DNA of 64,000 nt, from NCBI GenBank assembly GCA_025766275.1, contig JAFKAC010000139.1, positions 1-64,000 of the forward strand, read 5' to 3'. This DNA is from Lactarius indigo (taxonomy: Eukaryota > Basidiomycota > Agaricomycetes > Russulales > Russulaceae). Each line of letters opens with the position of its first letter. The first letter of the stretch is position 1. The notes beneath the pieces were generated by a model. That model was given only the letters and a program-made list of their open reading frames with translations, was not told where the DNA came from and ran no database searches. The translations under genes were made by a program, and so were the position numbers. Positions 20,556 through 32,586 of this stretch are shown piece by piece.

Positions 20556-22777
20556 TCAATACACTGCCTCATCTGCCCAACGGCTGCCCTGCGAACCCCC
20601 CAGCAAGTCTTCTTCGATATTAGGCCAGTTTGTGGACGAACTTTCTTCCCGGCTTCGCACCGCCTAAAAGATCCGTAAGATTATTATTCTGCGCCCACCC
20701 CCAGAGGTAATAGGCTATACCTTCTGCAAATAATCTTTGCTTCTTGCGATTTCCCGTTCTAGCCTGCGGAGCACTTGCTCCTGTTCTTGCGCCGCCCTCA
20801 GCGCCCGGTCGGTCTCTGCCTTTGACACCGCTGCCGGCTCCTCGTCCGCAAAGGACACGGAACCGTCCGCATCGATGCTCGCATCGATCTCACCTTCCTC
20901 AATCTACCCAGACCGAATTAGCACTCTCGCTAGTGGAGGGACCCCCGCACATGCGCACCATACTAAGCACCACCCGCCGGACCTCTTCGATTCGCTCCAT
21001 GCCTGCTGCGCGTCCAATTTCGGTAAGGCTAAGCGTCAAGTACGTTTCTGTGAGCCTTCTGATGGCCCACCGGGGCGCTCTGTCCACAACCAGCCCGAGC
21101 AAGCCCAGGTTGTCATCCTTCGCCAAACGTCAATGACGTCATACACCTCCAAAGAATCCTGTGACTTTACCACGGCGAATGCTGCTGCCTCTTTAGCCGC
21201 TATGGCATGGACTTGCTCGAGGTTTGGGTAAACTCTGGCCAGTGCATTGTACACGGTACCCTTCAAATTTGCGACTACAGGGTGCGTGTACTTTGGAAGT
21301 GGCAACGCCTGTGTGCCTGCTTGATCAAGACCCGGATTTTCCCATGCATGCAGGTGTGTACGCACCTTCCCGTGTAAGATAAGCTGCACGAGCAGTAGCT
21401 TCTTGGCTGCCTCCACCTGGAACATGCTCGGATCCGACGAGCTAAAATTAAAATACCTGCTTCCTGGGCCAGGTGGCACCATCATCATTCCCATCCCCAT
21501 ACCGATCCCAATGCCACCCATACTAATGCCAAGCGGGCCCTGCGATGGCCCACGTGTGACACTGGTTCCACCGGCAGGAGGGGCGACAGGAGCGCTCGCA
21601 CAAAGTTCGAAAAACTCGGCGGCCTCCGCGTATCGCTTAAGCGCAGTAAAAACGATGCCCCCAACATAATGATAGATCAGATGGTCCTGGTAGCGAAGGT
21701 CCGGACACAACGTGGTCGAAATCTGTGAGATGGGCACCGCCAGCACGGGAAGCGCAGCAGTGAAGAAGCTAGTGGTTGCACAGGTCTATACGTGTATGTT
21801 GCAAAAAAGACGCACAAATTTTTATTGAATGGTGCTGATAGAGAGGCGTGGGATGCTTACCGTGACGAAAATGGGGTGGATGGGTGTGAGGAAGGAGGGG
21901 TCGGGTGCGTATCGCGTCAGGAGATCGTGTAGTGGTGCAATGGCGATCTTGTCCTGCAAATGATCACGTAAGCTCAGCGGTCAGAACGGAGGAATGAGAC
22001 GGAAGCAGCCCCACCGTGCCCAGCGCCTCGGCGCGCTGCACGATACCCTTGGCTAACAGGGTTACTGGGCGCAAAGGAAAGGGTACATCAGAACGCGAAG
22101 CAAATGGATGCAGAAGATTTCCCGAAACGCACCACGCTCAGGCGCGAGGCGCGCCTGTTCTGGATCAAAATGCCGGCAGAAGTCATCGATGTACGCGAAC
22201 GGTATAGCGGGCGCGGTCATTGACGCGGACGTGAGACGTGCGGACCTGCAAGGGAAAGAACCCGTGTCGTTTCAGTGATTGAGACTCCCTTGCAATCATC
22301 GCTCAAAATCCGCGATAGAAAAAAGTGTCGTCCCCCTGGACTGGCTGGGCACAAATGCGCCTGAAAGATGGCGGTTGTTAAGGGGAAGGTAAGGTCGACG
22401 TACAGGATATAGAGAGCGCCGATCGTGTGCTGTGCTACGTCGAGCGCCTCGAGCGGGTCCGCACCGGTAGTAGTCGTGCTCACGAGGACCTCCTCGCGCG
22501 CCTCGGGCGTGCCCACCGCAATGCGCAGCGTGCCTGCGAGCGCGGATGGGCTGTTCGACGCTACGATCTGCTGCAGCAGGCCCTCCAGAATCTCTGCGTG
22601 CGTGGGCGGCACGGTTTGCGCGTCGGCAGCAGCAGCAGCAGCAGCCGCTGCAGGGGGTACAGAAGGTAGTCCTGTGGTGGGAGTGGGGGCGTCGGCAGCT
22701 GACTGCGAGCCCGATGCAGCCGCCGTTGTGGGCGTGAGGGTCGCAGAGGGCGGTGTGGGTAGACTATCGGAAGCCAT
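20556..22777 (-). CDS. csn3: COP9 signalosome subunit 3
   Basis: Eight exons on the minus strand, 22777-22404, 22245-22133, 22064-22015, 21953-21861, 21785-21171, 21117-20959, 20903-20721 and 20663-20556, give 564 residues. Recognition rests on the core YQDHLIYHYVGGIVFTALKR with YAEAAEFFELCASAP, VQLILHGKV, and DDNLGLLGLVV followed by AIRRLTETYLTLSLTEIGR, which align with the CSN3 PCI region of animals, then an acidic strand (EEGEIDASIDADGSVSF). By family knowledge CSN3 is a scaffold subunit of the COP9 signalosome, which removes Nedd8 from cullins. Odd features are a low-complexity N-terminus with an Ala run and a Gly/Met-rich insert (GISMGGIGIGMGMGMMMVPP) between TPR-like helices. Confidence 0.85.
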
Positions 22778-23735
22778 TTATCGGAAGAGGCGGGGATACG
22801 GAATCTGCGGGAGGGGGGAACTGTGTCAACTAGGAGCGGGGTGAGGCGAAGCGAGGGACCAAGATCGCTATCGTTATCCGATCACGACGCGCGAGGAACG
22901 TCGAGGTCTCTGTTTGTCTTCGCGTACTGTACTTCCACTCGCACGGAGCCCCTTTGTCCGGCTAGATGGGGCGTACTCACTCTTTGACTAGTCTGATCTA
23001 ATTGATCCCACGATGCAACACGTAAATACAGCTGGCTTGAGGTTGCACGCGCCAGTACACAGCAAGTGTTCTGGTAATAAAAGCAGCGGTGAAGGTCGAC
23101 GCGGTCTGTGGGACTTGCGTTGTCCTCGTCCTTGACTCGAATTGTTTTCGTGCGACAGGTCCCTTATCGGACCTAAAAATATTTCGAGAACAGTGAAAGC
23201 CTTCATTCACATCGTCACCATCCCTAGATGATCCGTGTACATGTCGTTTGGGTTAATACCCACCAATATAGGAAACGTCAACTCTGTCGATTATACATCG
23301 AACAGTTACGTTCGCCATATGTGCTAGTACCATTGCAGTAAACATTTCATATCATGATAAGGTGCAACCGGACTCCGGAGTGGGACGCTCGCTCGCGATG
23401 CGGTGTCCTGAACCCATGGGACCTGATGATGTCGAAGTACGCAATCATCACGTATATATGGCAAATACCTTTACACCCCCTTTCAGTGAATCGGATACTC
23501 TGCCAAGCCAGGCAACAACGTGAGTTCCGTGAGGTGAGCCAATCGGCCATCTCAGGTCTTCCTGCTTCTTGTCACCTGCTAGCCAGCCAAGGGCAAGATA
23601 GGAACCATCGTTCGACAGGACTTCGTAAGATACAGAATCACTTCGCCAAGTCTATGCATTCAGAGAAGACCAAGATATTAATTACATACATGCCTACATA
23701 TCGGTAAGGTATTTCCATGTCTAGGGTACTGCGAG
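22778..23735. other. Intergenic, promoter of csn3 and 3' flank of the cystathionine lyase gene
   Basis: No gene recognised. Only short open frames without domains are present. Confidence 0.4.
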
Positions 23736-25287
23736 TTACAAGAAATGATGCTGCATACAAGCACAATGCGAGGGTCCATGTTCTATAATACCACTCACGC
23801 CCGTGATGGGCCCTCGACAGGCCACCTGCAACGCCTGCTCAACGTCCCGCACAAGATCTGCGGCCTCCTCAATGCCAACTGATAGGCGAATCAAATCGTT
23901 GCCAATTCCAAGGGATGCACGCTCGACAGGGGGGATACTGCCGTGCGTCATGAGAGCGGGCAGCTCTGCAAGGCTTTCGACGCCACCGAGAGACTCGGCG
24001 AGCGTGAACAGGCGAGTTGCGCTAAGGAAGCGTCGCGCCTCTTCGATCCCGCCTTGTATGCGGAACGAGATCATCCCGCCGTATGGGAAGGATCCGTCTG
24101 GGTTGTGTTCGGCTTCCGCCTGAACAAAGCGTGCGGCGTGCGGCGAAAGAGATCGCCGCGCGAGTTCGTGTCGTGGGTGGGAGGCAAGCCCTGGATAAAT
24201 GACCTCCTTTACATACGGGCTCTTTTCGAGAGCCCGCGCAACCAGCAGTGCGTTGCGCCCGTGCTCCTTCATGCGCAAATGTAGTGTCTTGGCACCACGT
24301 TGGGCTAGCCAGGAATCATACGCGCTTGGAACCGCGCCAATAGCATTTTGAAGGAAGGCCAGGCGTTCTTCGAGTTCGACGTGATGAGAGGGGAGGATGA
24401 CAGCACCCATGACAACATCCGAGTGGCCATTGACGTATTTCGTAAGACTGTGGACGACAATGTCGGCGCCTTGCATGAGAGGCGACGAGTAGAAAGGCGA
24501 CATGAAGGTATTATCGACCAGGACTAAAGGGCGGGATGGATGCGCGTGTGCGATCGCAACGATGCGGGGTATGTCGATCAAACGAAGGGTTGGGTTGGTG
24601 GGTGACTCTATCCAGATGAGCTAAAAGTATGGTAGAAGTCAGAAGGATGAAACAACGATCAAGTAAGCTGACGAAACGTGCCTTGGTATTATCACGGATA
24701 GCGTGTTTCACTTGTTCTTCGTCGGCGTTTTCGAGATCAACAAAGGTTGTTTCGAGACCTTGATTCTCCTTTGCGACACGAGTCATGTAACGGAATGTGC
24801 CCCCATAGACATCATTCACGCTGACGATGTGGGCGTTAGGACCCAAGGACTGAAGGACAGTGGCGGTAGTAGCAGATCCAGAGGCAAAAGCGAGACCAAA
24901 TGCGCCACCCGACTCGAGGGACGCGAGAGTTCGTTCGAAGGCGCTTCTATTGGGATTACCAGAACGGGAGTATTCGAAACCCTATTACAGTGGAGGACGT
25001 GCGTCAGGAACGAGCAACTGGTGCAAACAAAAAGACAGGATAACAATTCTGCGACCAAAGAGCGACGCGAATGAAAACAAAGACAAGATGCTTGCCTTGT
25101 GATTACCAACACCATCCTGCTTGTATGTGGTGCTCAGGGAGATCGCGGGAATGACAGCGCCAGTGTTGGGATCTGGTTCAGATCCAACGTGGATAGCTCG
25201 AGTGCCGAAGCCATCAGCGTTCTCTTGATCGACCTTTTTGAGGTGGGTGGGTCTATTAATGGGCGAACCGAGGGCTATTGGTGCCAT
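23736..25287 (-). CDS. Cystathionine gamma-lyase (Cys/Met metabolism PLP enzyme)
   Basis: Three exons on the minus strand, 25287-25096, 24981-24682 and 24620-23736, give 458 residues. The family blocks are GFEYSRSGNPNR, SVNDVYGGTFRYMTRVAKE, LIWIESPTNPTLRLIDI, VLVDNTFMSPF, DIVVHSLTKYVNGHSDVVMG (Lys of SLTKY, about residue 225, forms the PLP Schiff base) and LAESLGGVESLAELP. This is a gamma-family PLP enzyme; the sequence fits cystathionine gamma-lyase, which splits cystathionine into cysteine, 2-oxobutyrate and ammonia, though gamma-synthase relatives share these motifs. Both introns use GC donors: GCAAGC at 25095 and GCACGT at 24681, with TAG acceptors. Retaining either intron would break the alignment. 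The last about 25 residues are unusual, so a further C-terminal intron cannot be excluded. Confidence 0.88.
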
Positions 25288-26854
25288 TGCGTGTTGATTG
25301 GAGGGGATGCAGTAACATCTTGTTGGATCAAGTCTTATATGTGGATGGAGCAAAAGCACGAAAGCATGACGCCTTCGAAGGAGATGAACACACGTGATCG
25401 ACTTTGACATCCTCGGCTATACACCGGCCACACATTCTTCAGCTCACTGACTCAGCGTCACTCAGGATATCCCGGCTCTTGTTCTTTCTGGGCTCTTCTC
25501 GATTAACTCGATGACTCACAGTATCAAAGCCTTCATGGTTTTACGTTTAACGATACAGACGTGGTTTCCCCCTCTAGCGTGGACTTCCGCATCGTTGCGA
25601 ACAGTTGCGGCTCCATTCCATTCCAATCTAAGGTTTTCGGAACGGTACATGTGAGCCTACCGGTAAGTAGTACGGTCGATACAATATGGAAACCTGGACT
25701 GGCGCTTGCTGCCGTGGTGGCACGGATACTTCAAACCGACTGCACTGTTCTCCGTCCATACAGTATGGCGACTTGTTCGTGCTGTACCCCCCGCAGCTTT
25801 CTCACCTCCGGGGTAGGGCCATCTGTCCCGTGTGTGCTTCTCGGCCGGATCTTTTGGATGTTGCCATCTTTCCGCCTTGGTATTCTTTCGAACCTGCATT
25901 CCGCCTCTAAAGCCTGTCAGAGAGAGGTCGTGTCGCGACTGCACGTGGCCCAATCATGTTACCTCTTATCCCACGATGGGATCCAATCGTACCCCACCCG
26001 ACTCGGGCTATATCTCTTTATCTATGGGTGACACACGTATCCTAACTTTACGGCGATGTTACGAAATGGGACAACGGAGCGTGCCATACAATATAAGATG
26101 GCCCCGAAATGTGAGTACCAGGATAAAGCGATACAACCTCACCCCAGACAACGCAAAACGCAAGCGCCGCGCTTCTCCATTTACTGAGCACTGCGCCGAA
26201 TCAGAAGGGGTGGTTAGAACAATCAAATACTACTCTCTGACTCGGGATCCATGTGTTGGCACGACCGCTCCACGTCGAGGTTAGAGATTTTCTTGGCGCA
26301 TGGTTCAAAAAAGAAAAACGCCCCACCTTGTTTTGCGCTCGGATCTCTCGAGAAACGTGCGTACGTACACGGCACTCACTAACTTCAGGTCCTGCACGTA
26401 TGAAATCGAGTCGCGCAAATCTTTATTTGTAAGTTGCTTGTCTTGTCGGTATAATATGCACTGCAAATACGCTACACCACCTAAACCTAAGCCTTCGTTC
26501 TGTCGGGGAAGAGAGAAGTGGGAAGATCCAGCGTGTTGTTCAAACAAAGAAACACGCTAGAACCTGTCATCCCCACGAAGTACTGCATGGGATCGTTACT
26601 TGCGTCCACTGGCGACATGGTGATAAGCTGGGACCTTGGCCTAAGGAATGGTTCACTGTGTTGGATGTACAACTAATTTGCATATGTACATCAGTACAGG
26701 TGTGATACATCGTGACAATACATGGGCACTGATACTACTCCGGTGCAACACCAACTGCAGGAGAGGAAGGAGGGACGGGGGTAAACAACAACGAAGGAGA
26801 GTAAGGCCGAATACGCGGCTACGGTAGAGATAAAACGCTGCGGCCCGCACAACA
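25288..26854. other. Intergenic, nothing recognised
   Basis: About 1.6 kb between the 5' end of the cystathionine lyase gene and the 3' end of the Dcp1 gene. Open frames (such as 25561-26031, plus) have no domain, no plausible start context and no splice structure. I see no repeat or structured element. Confidence 0.45.
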
Positions 26855-29400
26855 TCACGCATGTGCACGGTATTCCGTCCAAAGCCGTTCCACGAACGAC
26901 GGGTCCGTCTGTCACAACGGTCAGACCGGGTCTGAAACAACTGTGAAAAAAATACGCACGTGGATCAGAGTGAGCACCTCTCTGACAAATTCATTGCGGT
27001 CCGCGTCGGTGCTGCCGTTCACACGCCCGCGCATTGCTTCAACGATAGCGGTGACAGCTGCAGGCTTCGCGAGCACATCTGAGGCGGCCACGGCAGCAGT
27101 AGCAGCCGGAACTTGAACCTTGTTAGCGTTATGTCCATTGGCGACCGACTTGGGCTTGGGCTTGGGCTTGTCGCTGAGAGACGTCTGCGCGACCTCTTGG
27201 GAAGGTGTTCCCTGTGCGGAGATTGGCTTGGGGGGTGGGGCGGAGTGATTGGTCTTGGGGGGTGGCGTCGCCCTCGATACAGACGCGCCACTGCGCGGTG
27301 GGGCCTGTGAAAGCCTCGCTAGAGCCGGATGTGTGCTCGCGTTGTTGACACGCTGCGCGTCTCCGGGCACGTCCCACGAGCGCTCGATCTCTTCGCGCTC
27401 CCTCGCCCTATCCCTCTTGGAGTGCTGTTTCGCGCCGTTCCTCCCGTTCTGGCGCTGTCGCTCGAACGCGTCGACGTCGCTCAGCGCACTGGTGTCGGCA
27501 AAGTCGAGTTCGACGATGTCGTCGCGGTCGTCAAGCGGGGCGCGAGGGTATGGCCACAAGGACGAGTCTTCGTGGAAGGGCACCAGCTGACGTTGCGCTA
27601 GAGAGCTACCGGTGCGGGGGGCGGGGCTTGGGGCTGTGGCTGGGGGAGGATCTGGTGCGGTCGGCGCGGTCGAGGCTGCAGCTGGCAGGATAGCCGGTGC
27701 AGAGTGGTGGGATGTGGTAGGAGCAGCGCTGGGCAGCACCTTCTCGGACGATGCGAAGCCGCGTAACGGAGGGCGCGGTGTGACATCGCCGAGCTCGTGC
27801 TTCCTATTGCGATTCGCGTGCGGCTTCGGCCGCTCATCGATCGGTGAGTCAGCCTCGTGCAGATCGTCACTACTTTCGACATCACCCTCGTATCGGCGAT
27901 GCGAGGACGCAACGCTACTCGTGCGACTAGGTGGCATGCCGAGCAGTGCAGAGATCACGTCCTGCGTTAGGATTTGCGGAAGCTGTGACGTGGTGGGTTG
28001 CGGAGAGTGTATAAGATGCGCCGCTGCGTGCGGCGTAGGAGACGGTGGATCAGAAGACTCGGGCTCTGACGAGGAAACATCACTGCGGGTGTGCGCGGTG
28101 GCAAAGGAGAGGCGCGTGGAAGGCGGGGCGGAAGGTGGGGGCGGGAAGGGTTCCGAACTGACGTGGTGAGGAAAGGGAGGTGTGGGTACGGGTATGGGAC
28201 CTTGCCTGGGGGTAGCAGAGGCGAATAGAGAGGAGAGGAGAGGAAGGCTTTTGTTAGCGGTGGTTGGGGGTGGATTTGCAAGATGGGAAGCAGGGGTAGA
28301 GGAGGTAGAGGTAGGGGTGGATGCAGAAGCAAAGAGGGTTTCGAGGGTCACTTTACCATTAGAGGGTGTGGCAGCCGGCGAAGCACTGGGGAGGAGTTTC
28401 GAGAACAATTTGTCGAGATCTGACCCTGTTCCGTTGATGGTCGCTGGCTGCGATTGGGCTCCATTGGTATTCTCGGGGGGCGTCACAGCAGTCGCATTTA
28501 CAGGTGGAGTTATGCTAGCGTCTGGCGAGTTGCCGTCGTTCGAAACGGGGTGTTGAGCGGGTGGCGGAAGTCGATCCAGATTGTAAGGATACGCCTCCCC
28601 TTTACGTACGAAGGCCATCAGTCTAAGGAAATGATTTAACATTGCGCCGAAGCTGACTGAAACAAGAACTTGCCGCCCTATCGTGTCCGCAAGCGGTTCG
28701 TGATGTTCAGAGTCAGAACCCAAAAACCAGAACATGACAGTTTCGTCTCGGCCCTTATCTGGCTCTTCATCGAGTAAATATCGCCAATTAGTAAGGGGAT
28801 CGTTGGCAGAAGGTGCTCGACGGCGGGCATCTGTCCAGCTTTCCGTCAACGCAGGGGGTGCCGATTTAGCCATGGCAAGGCGCTTGGCGGTGAATTCGGG
28901 GTAAGAGCGGTACATGAGATATTCGCCTTCTGCCTGAATCTCGTCCTCGGGGTGGATGGGATGTATGTAATCATTCATTCCCGCACGGTTAAGGATAAAG
29001 AGGCCATAAGGGGGATATGCAGCTCTAGATTTTGCGGGGATGAGAAGAGGCGCATGGGGAAGATGGGGCCGCACACGCACCGCTCAAAGAGAAAAGATGC
29101 ACCCTCAAACCCGTCTTTCTGCCACTTCCCCTCATGAAGGCGGTATAGACAGATGTGACTGAACTGGTCAACGATGGAGACTATTGTAGGGTCTATACGA
29201 CGTAAGCTCTTTAGGTTCTTCTGGTACCGAGCAGCGGCTGTCATGGTGCTTTGAGCTTGAGCTTGTGGATTCGATGAGGGCGAATGGCTGGGAGAAGACT
29301 CTGACTGAGAACGCGCATTTGAAAGAGGAGACGTGGGGGCAGGTTTTGAGCGTTTTGAGGACCCATTTGATGCTAGGCGGGACCTTCTTGAGGGTGTCAT
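26855..29400 (-). CDS. dcp1: mRNA-decapping protein Dcp1
   Basis: Three exons on the minus strand, 29400-29081, 29024-26960 and 26908-26855, give 812 residues. The EVH1-like Dcp1 domain spans roughly residues 50-260: YQKNLKSLRRIDPTIVSIV, FSHICLYRLHEGKWQKDGFE, YPPYGLFILNRAGMNDYI, GEYLMYRS and VMFWFLGSDS, with a fungal insertion before the last block. The C-terminus, LTLIHTDPSFVERLWTEYRA, fits the C-terminal trimerisation helix of metazoan-like Dcp1. Between them lies a disordered segment of about 500 residues rich in Pro, Ser, Thr and Ala. By family knowledge Dcp1 activates Dcp2 to remove the mRNA cap in P-bodies. It is much longer than yeast Dcp1 (231 residues). The last intron (26909-26959) is needed to reach the conserved end. 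Confidence 0.85.
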
Positions 29401-29504
29401 TGTGGATGTCGTGGACGAGTTGGCTGGCCTCGATAAACGCCGCGGCTCGACTCGCTTGCCTTTCTCGGTTATTCCATATGATGTTTTAGGAGATTTAGGA
29501 AATT

Positions 29505-30172
29505 CTATGTGTTGGCCACCTCCCGCGCCCTCTGAACCTTTCTCATCCACTCGACGTCCCTCGCAACCTTCTCCTCTCTCACACGCCGCCTTCGCCTGTT
29601 CAGATGTCCCCAATCTTCTCCGACTCCAACTTCCGCACCGAACGCCACCTTTGCATCCTCGTCTTTGGACTGCCTTACGGGCATTGCAGACTTGTCGACC
29701 AACTGCCACATCCAGGTCGATACAGGTTGTGAGAGAGACTCGACGGACGTTTTCTTAAGTTGGGCCTTGGACATCGTCGACATGCGGTGTTCGACCTCCG
29801 CAGGGGTCAACACGCGTTTTATGTGCACCTTCTTGATATCTCGCGTGCGAACAAGATTCTCCAGTATCGTCCGTTTTAGAAAGCTGTATGTGTGAATGTG
29901 AATGTGTGAGTTGGGTACGCGTGATTCACGTACCTCAGAGACCGCACGGGGTGATCAGGGTATGGGGGCACAGGTACAGCATTCTTGAGAGCCTCCGCCG
30001 AGGGCGTAAGAGGTTCTCCATTGGCGCCTGGTGGGGATGGAACCTTGACGGCCTTTTCGAAAAGCTCGCGTGTAGACAGAGGTTCGTTATGGGATTTGAG
30101 GACTCCCAGGACGAGGTTGCGAGCCTCCGAGGATGCATGCTTTGGCCATGCCAGCAGTCGTTGCGCGGCCAT
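29505..30172 (-). CDS. Unknown 205-residue protein
   Basis: Two exons on the minus strand, 30172-29934 and 29883-29505, join in phase through a 50-nt GTACGT...CAG intron. The product starts MAAQRLLAWPKHASSEARNL, contains STRELFEKAVKV and, across the splice site, PVRSLRSFLKRTILENLVRT, and has a basic tail (HLNRRRRRVREEKVARDVEW). The splice join inside a continuous helical, basic region supports the model. No named domain recognised. A mitochondrial or RNA-linked role would fit the basic composition but is only a guess. It lies tightly between Prp3 (74 nt upstream) and Dcp1 (104 nt downstream), all on the same strand. Confidence 0.65.
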
Positions 30173-30246
30173 ACGTGTTAGGTGTAACAGAGGCGTTTCG
30201 CGTGGGAAAGAAATATTTAAATTATCGGCGGCAGTTCACTAGACTA

Positions 30247-32475
30247 CTACACAACCCACTCGTCATCCTCTGGCTTGTAGTTCTTCGCCATGTCCCAGTA
30301 GCTCATCAACTTCGCTCCAAGCGCGTCGCGCGCCGCAGAATCCGTCGGGCAGCTCTTCGGCCGGAAATTCGTAAAGGCGCGCTCGCGGACCGGGCCTTCC
30401 CACACTAGATGGCACCTGTTACCTTCTAGGGATACCCCTCCACTGGATGGCCCCGCAGCCGCCTTTCCTTCACCGCTTTCGTCAACATCGGCACCATCTT
30501 CACCATCTGCAATCTCAACCTCTTCCTCGCCACGCGCCCGTGCGGCCTCGGTCCATGCGATTCGGTGTAACATCAGTCGTTTGTAGCTCCTCATGAATTT
30601 CGGTGCGCCTTCGGCGTACACCATGCTGAATGCCGGGTTGAAAATCACCAGCCCAGAGAGGGCCATCTGCTCCGCGTTCTTGCGCACTTTGAAGCGGTGG
30701 GCGGGGTCCGACAGTGTGGATATTTTGAAGACCGCGCCGACAATTCCTTTTTTGTCCTCCTCGGCCTTCTTCGATTCCGTCTTCTCCCGACGTTGTTCAT
30801 CAGTAAGTTTGCGCTCGGCATTCATCTTGTCGTGTGTATGCTTACGCATGGCCACTTCACGGCGCACGCGGGCCTCAACACGAGTGGGGTCTTGGACAGC
30901 ATCGGATGTGAGAACTTTCATTAGGTTGGAAAGCCGCACTGGGGGAAACTGTAAGTTAGGGAAAGATGGACGTAAACGGACACAACAGACCTTTTGGCGG
31001 ATCGGGAGGAATCAAGCCCATTCGAATGCGATCTCTCTTGTCTTGGAGCTCGGCCTGACGGCGTTGCTTCCTCATCTTCTTTTGCTCCTACATACATGCC
31101 ATTGTGAGAAGACTGGTTGCACCTTTCAAGTCAATAAGGCGTACCTTTTTCGTCAGCATGAGTGGCTTGGGAGCCGGTTTATTCTTATCTCCAGGAGCGG
31201 GGATAGGGATCGGATGCTGGATATAGATGGTAATTGGCGAGTTCTCTGTCCTGATCTTGAGATATGCGGGGTCGAACTCGTCTAGGTCGGAATAACGACC
31301 AGTCGGAAGAAGTGGTGCATCCCACCACTCGGCCATGGGAGGTACTTCGCGCTACGACGCGTCCGTCGTCAGTACGCCACACTAAAACATTATCGCAAAA
31401 ACATTGACGCACTCTGATATTCTTCTCCAGTGTATCAAACTCGCTGTCCAACCCTGCCTTCCTCGCACTCTCTGCGATACGTTGTTTCAAGGCTTCCAGT
31501 TGTATATCCTGCCGCATTTGATTGGCAATTGACACGTATTTTCCCTTGGGGTTAAACCTCAAAGAGCGCCCTACGCGCTCACGCGGCGTGCCTTCGAAGC
31601 CGGTCTCTGCGGACGCGCTGGCTGCCGCCGCAGCGTAGGGGTTTTCCTTCGCCACAGTAGGTGCGGGTGGCGGTGCAGGTGGTGGTGTCGGCACGTTTCG
31701 CGCGTTGGCACGGATGGACGCAAACTTGGGCTGCATAGGCTTGTAACGATCCTTCTTAGACTGCGGCGCTGGGGTCGAAGTATCGAGCAGCAACGGATGG
31801 GCCGCCATCTTGAGACCGGCACCCTGGGGTGCGGGCTCAGCGCTGCGACTCTTCCCACGAGACGACGGGGCGGACTGCGGTATGCATAGTCAGCCAACTG
31901 AAGTGAGAGGAAGGGTGGGGTTTTACCATGTATGGGTTGTCTTTGGTTGCGAGTTTGTTCTGGGCCTCGGCGACCTTGCGTTTCGCTTCTGCAATACGCT
32001 TGCTGACATCTTCTGAAAAGTGCGCCGACGCAGCTGAGGGCCCGGGGCTGCGGGGCTGTGCAGGTACTGGGGTATTCGATGCTGGGGAGGTAAAAGCGGT
32101 GGACGACCCAGAGCGCATCGCGGCTAGCTTCGCAGCAATCTCGGCACGCTTTTGCGCAATAAGTGCTTCTTTCTATTATATAAAGTAAGAAAGGTGGCTT
32201 TCTGAGGTCGCAAAGGAGGGACGTACATCGTTGATACTATCGTGTCCATGAGAGGGAGTCTGGGGGGCAGAAAAGGTTATAGAAGCAAGTCAGAAGCGAA
32301 TATTGACGGCCGTATTCACCTTGGAATGGAGGAAAGGTACTCACTGTGGTCTCACTGTCGGAAGACAAAGTTAGGGCAATGACGCAAGAGCCAGTGCGAC
32401 AAATACAGACCTTCGGGCCTTCTTCGAGGCCGAGGAGGGGCCATTCTCCTCGAATGCCCTCTTTCTGTCACTCAT
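30247..32475 (-). CDS. prp3: U4/U6 small nuclear ribonucleoprotein Prp3
   Basis: Eight exons on the minus strand, 32475-32411, 32354-32345, 32259-32227, 32172-31927, 31874-31413, 31351-31145, 31087-30991 and 30938-30247, give 603 residues. Recognition: LRFNPKGKYVSIANQMRQ, REVPPMAEWWDAPLL, MRKQRRQAELQDKRDRIRMG followed by LIPPDPPKVRLSNLMKV, DAVQDPTRVEARVRREVAMR, and the C-terminal DUF1115-like part (GLVIFNPAFSMVYAEGAPKF, RSYKRLMLHRI, YWDMAKNYKPEDDEW). By family knowledge Prp3 binds the U4/U6 duplex and is a core tri-snRNP protein needed for splicing. Exon 2 is a 10-nt microexon (SETT codons); skipping it would shift the frame. The N-terminal PWI-like domain of animal Prp3 is not apparent. Divergent from L16 with 111 bp between start codons. 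Confidence 0.87.
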
Positions 32476-32586
32476 GAATGCAAGTGGACGGGCAACGCGG
32501 GCGGTGGTCGTCGCGGGTGGTGACGCAGTGACGACAAGGCAAGGTGGCTCTGGGTTCGCGAGAACGGGCTGATTACCTAATACCAC
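32476..32586. promoter_or_regulatory. 111-bp divergent promoter, prp3 and mitochondrial L16
   Basis: The start codons of two head-to-head genes are only 111 bp apart, so the region must hold both 5' UTRs and core promoters. No TATA box is visible. Confidence 0.6.

Noticed and set aside
25561..26031. 156-codon plus-strand frame
   Set aside because: No domain, a weak start and no introns, in a gene-poor interval between two minus-strand genes.
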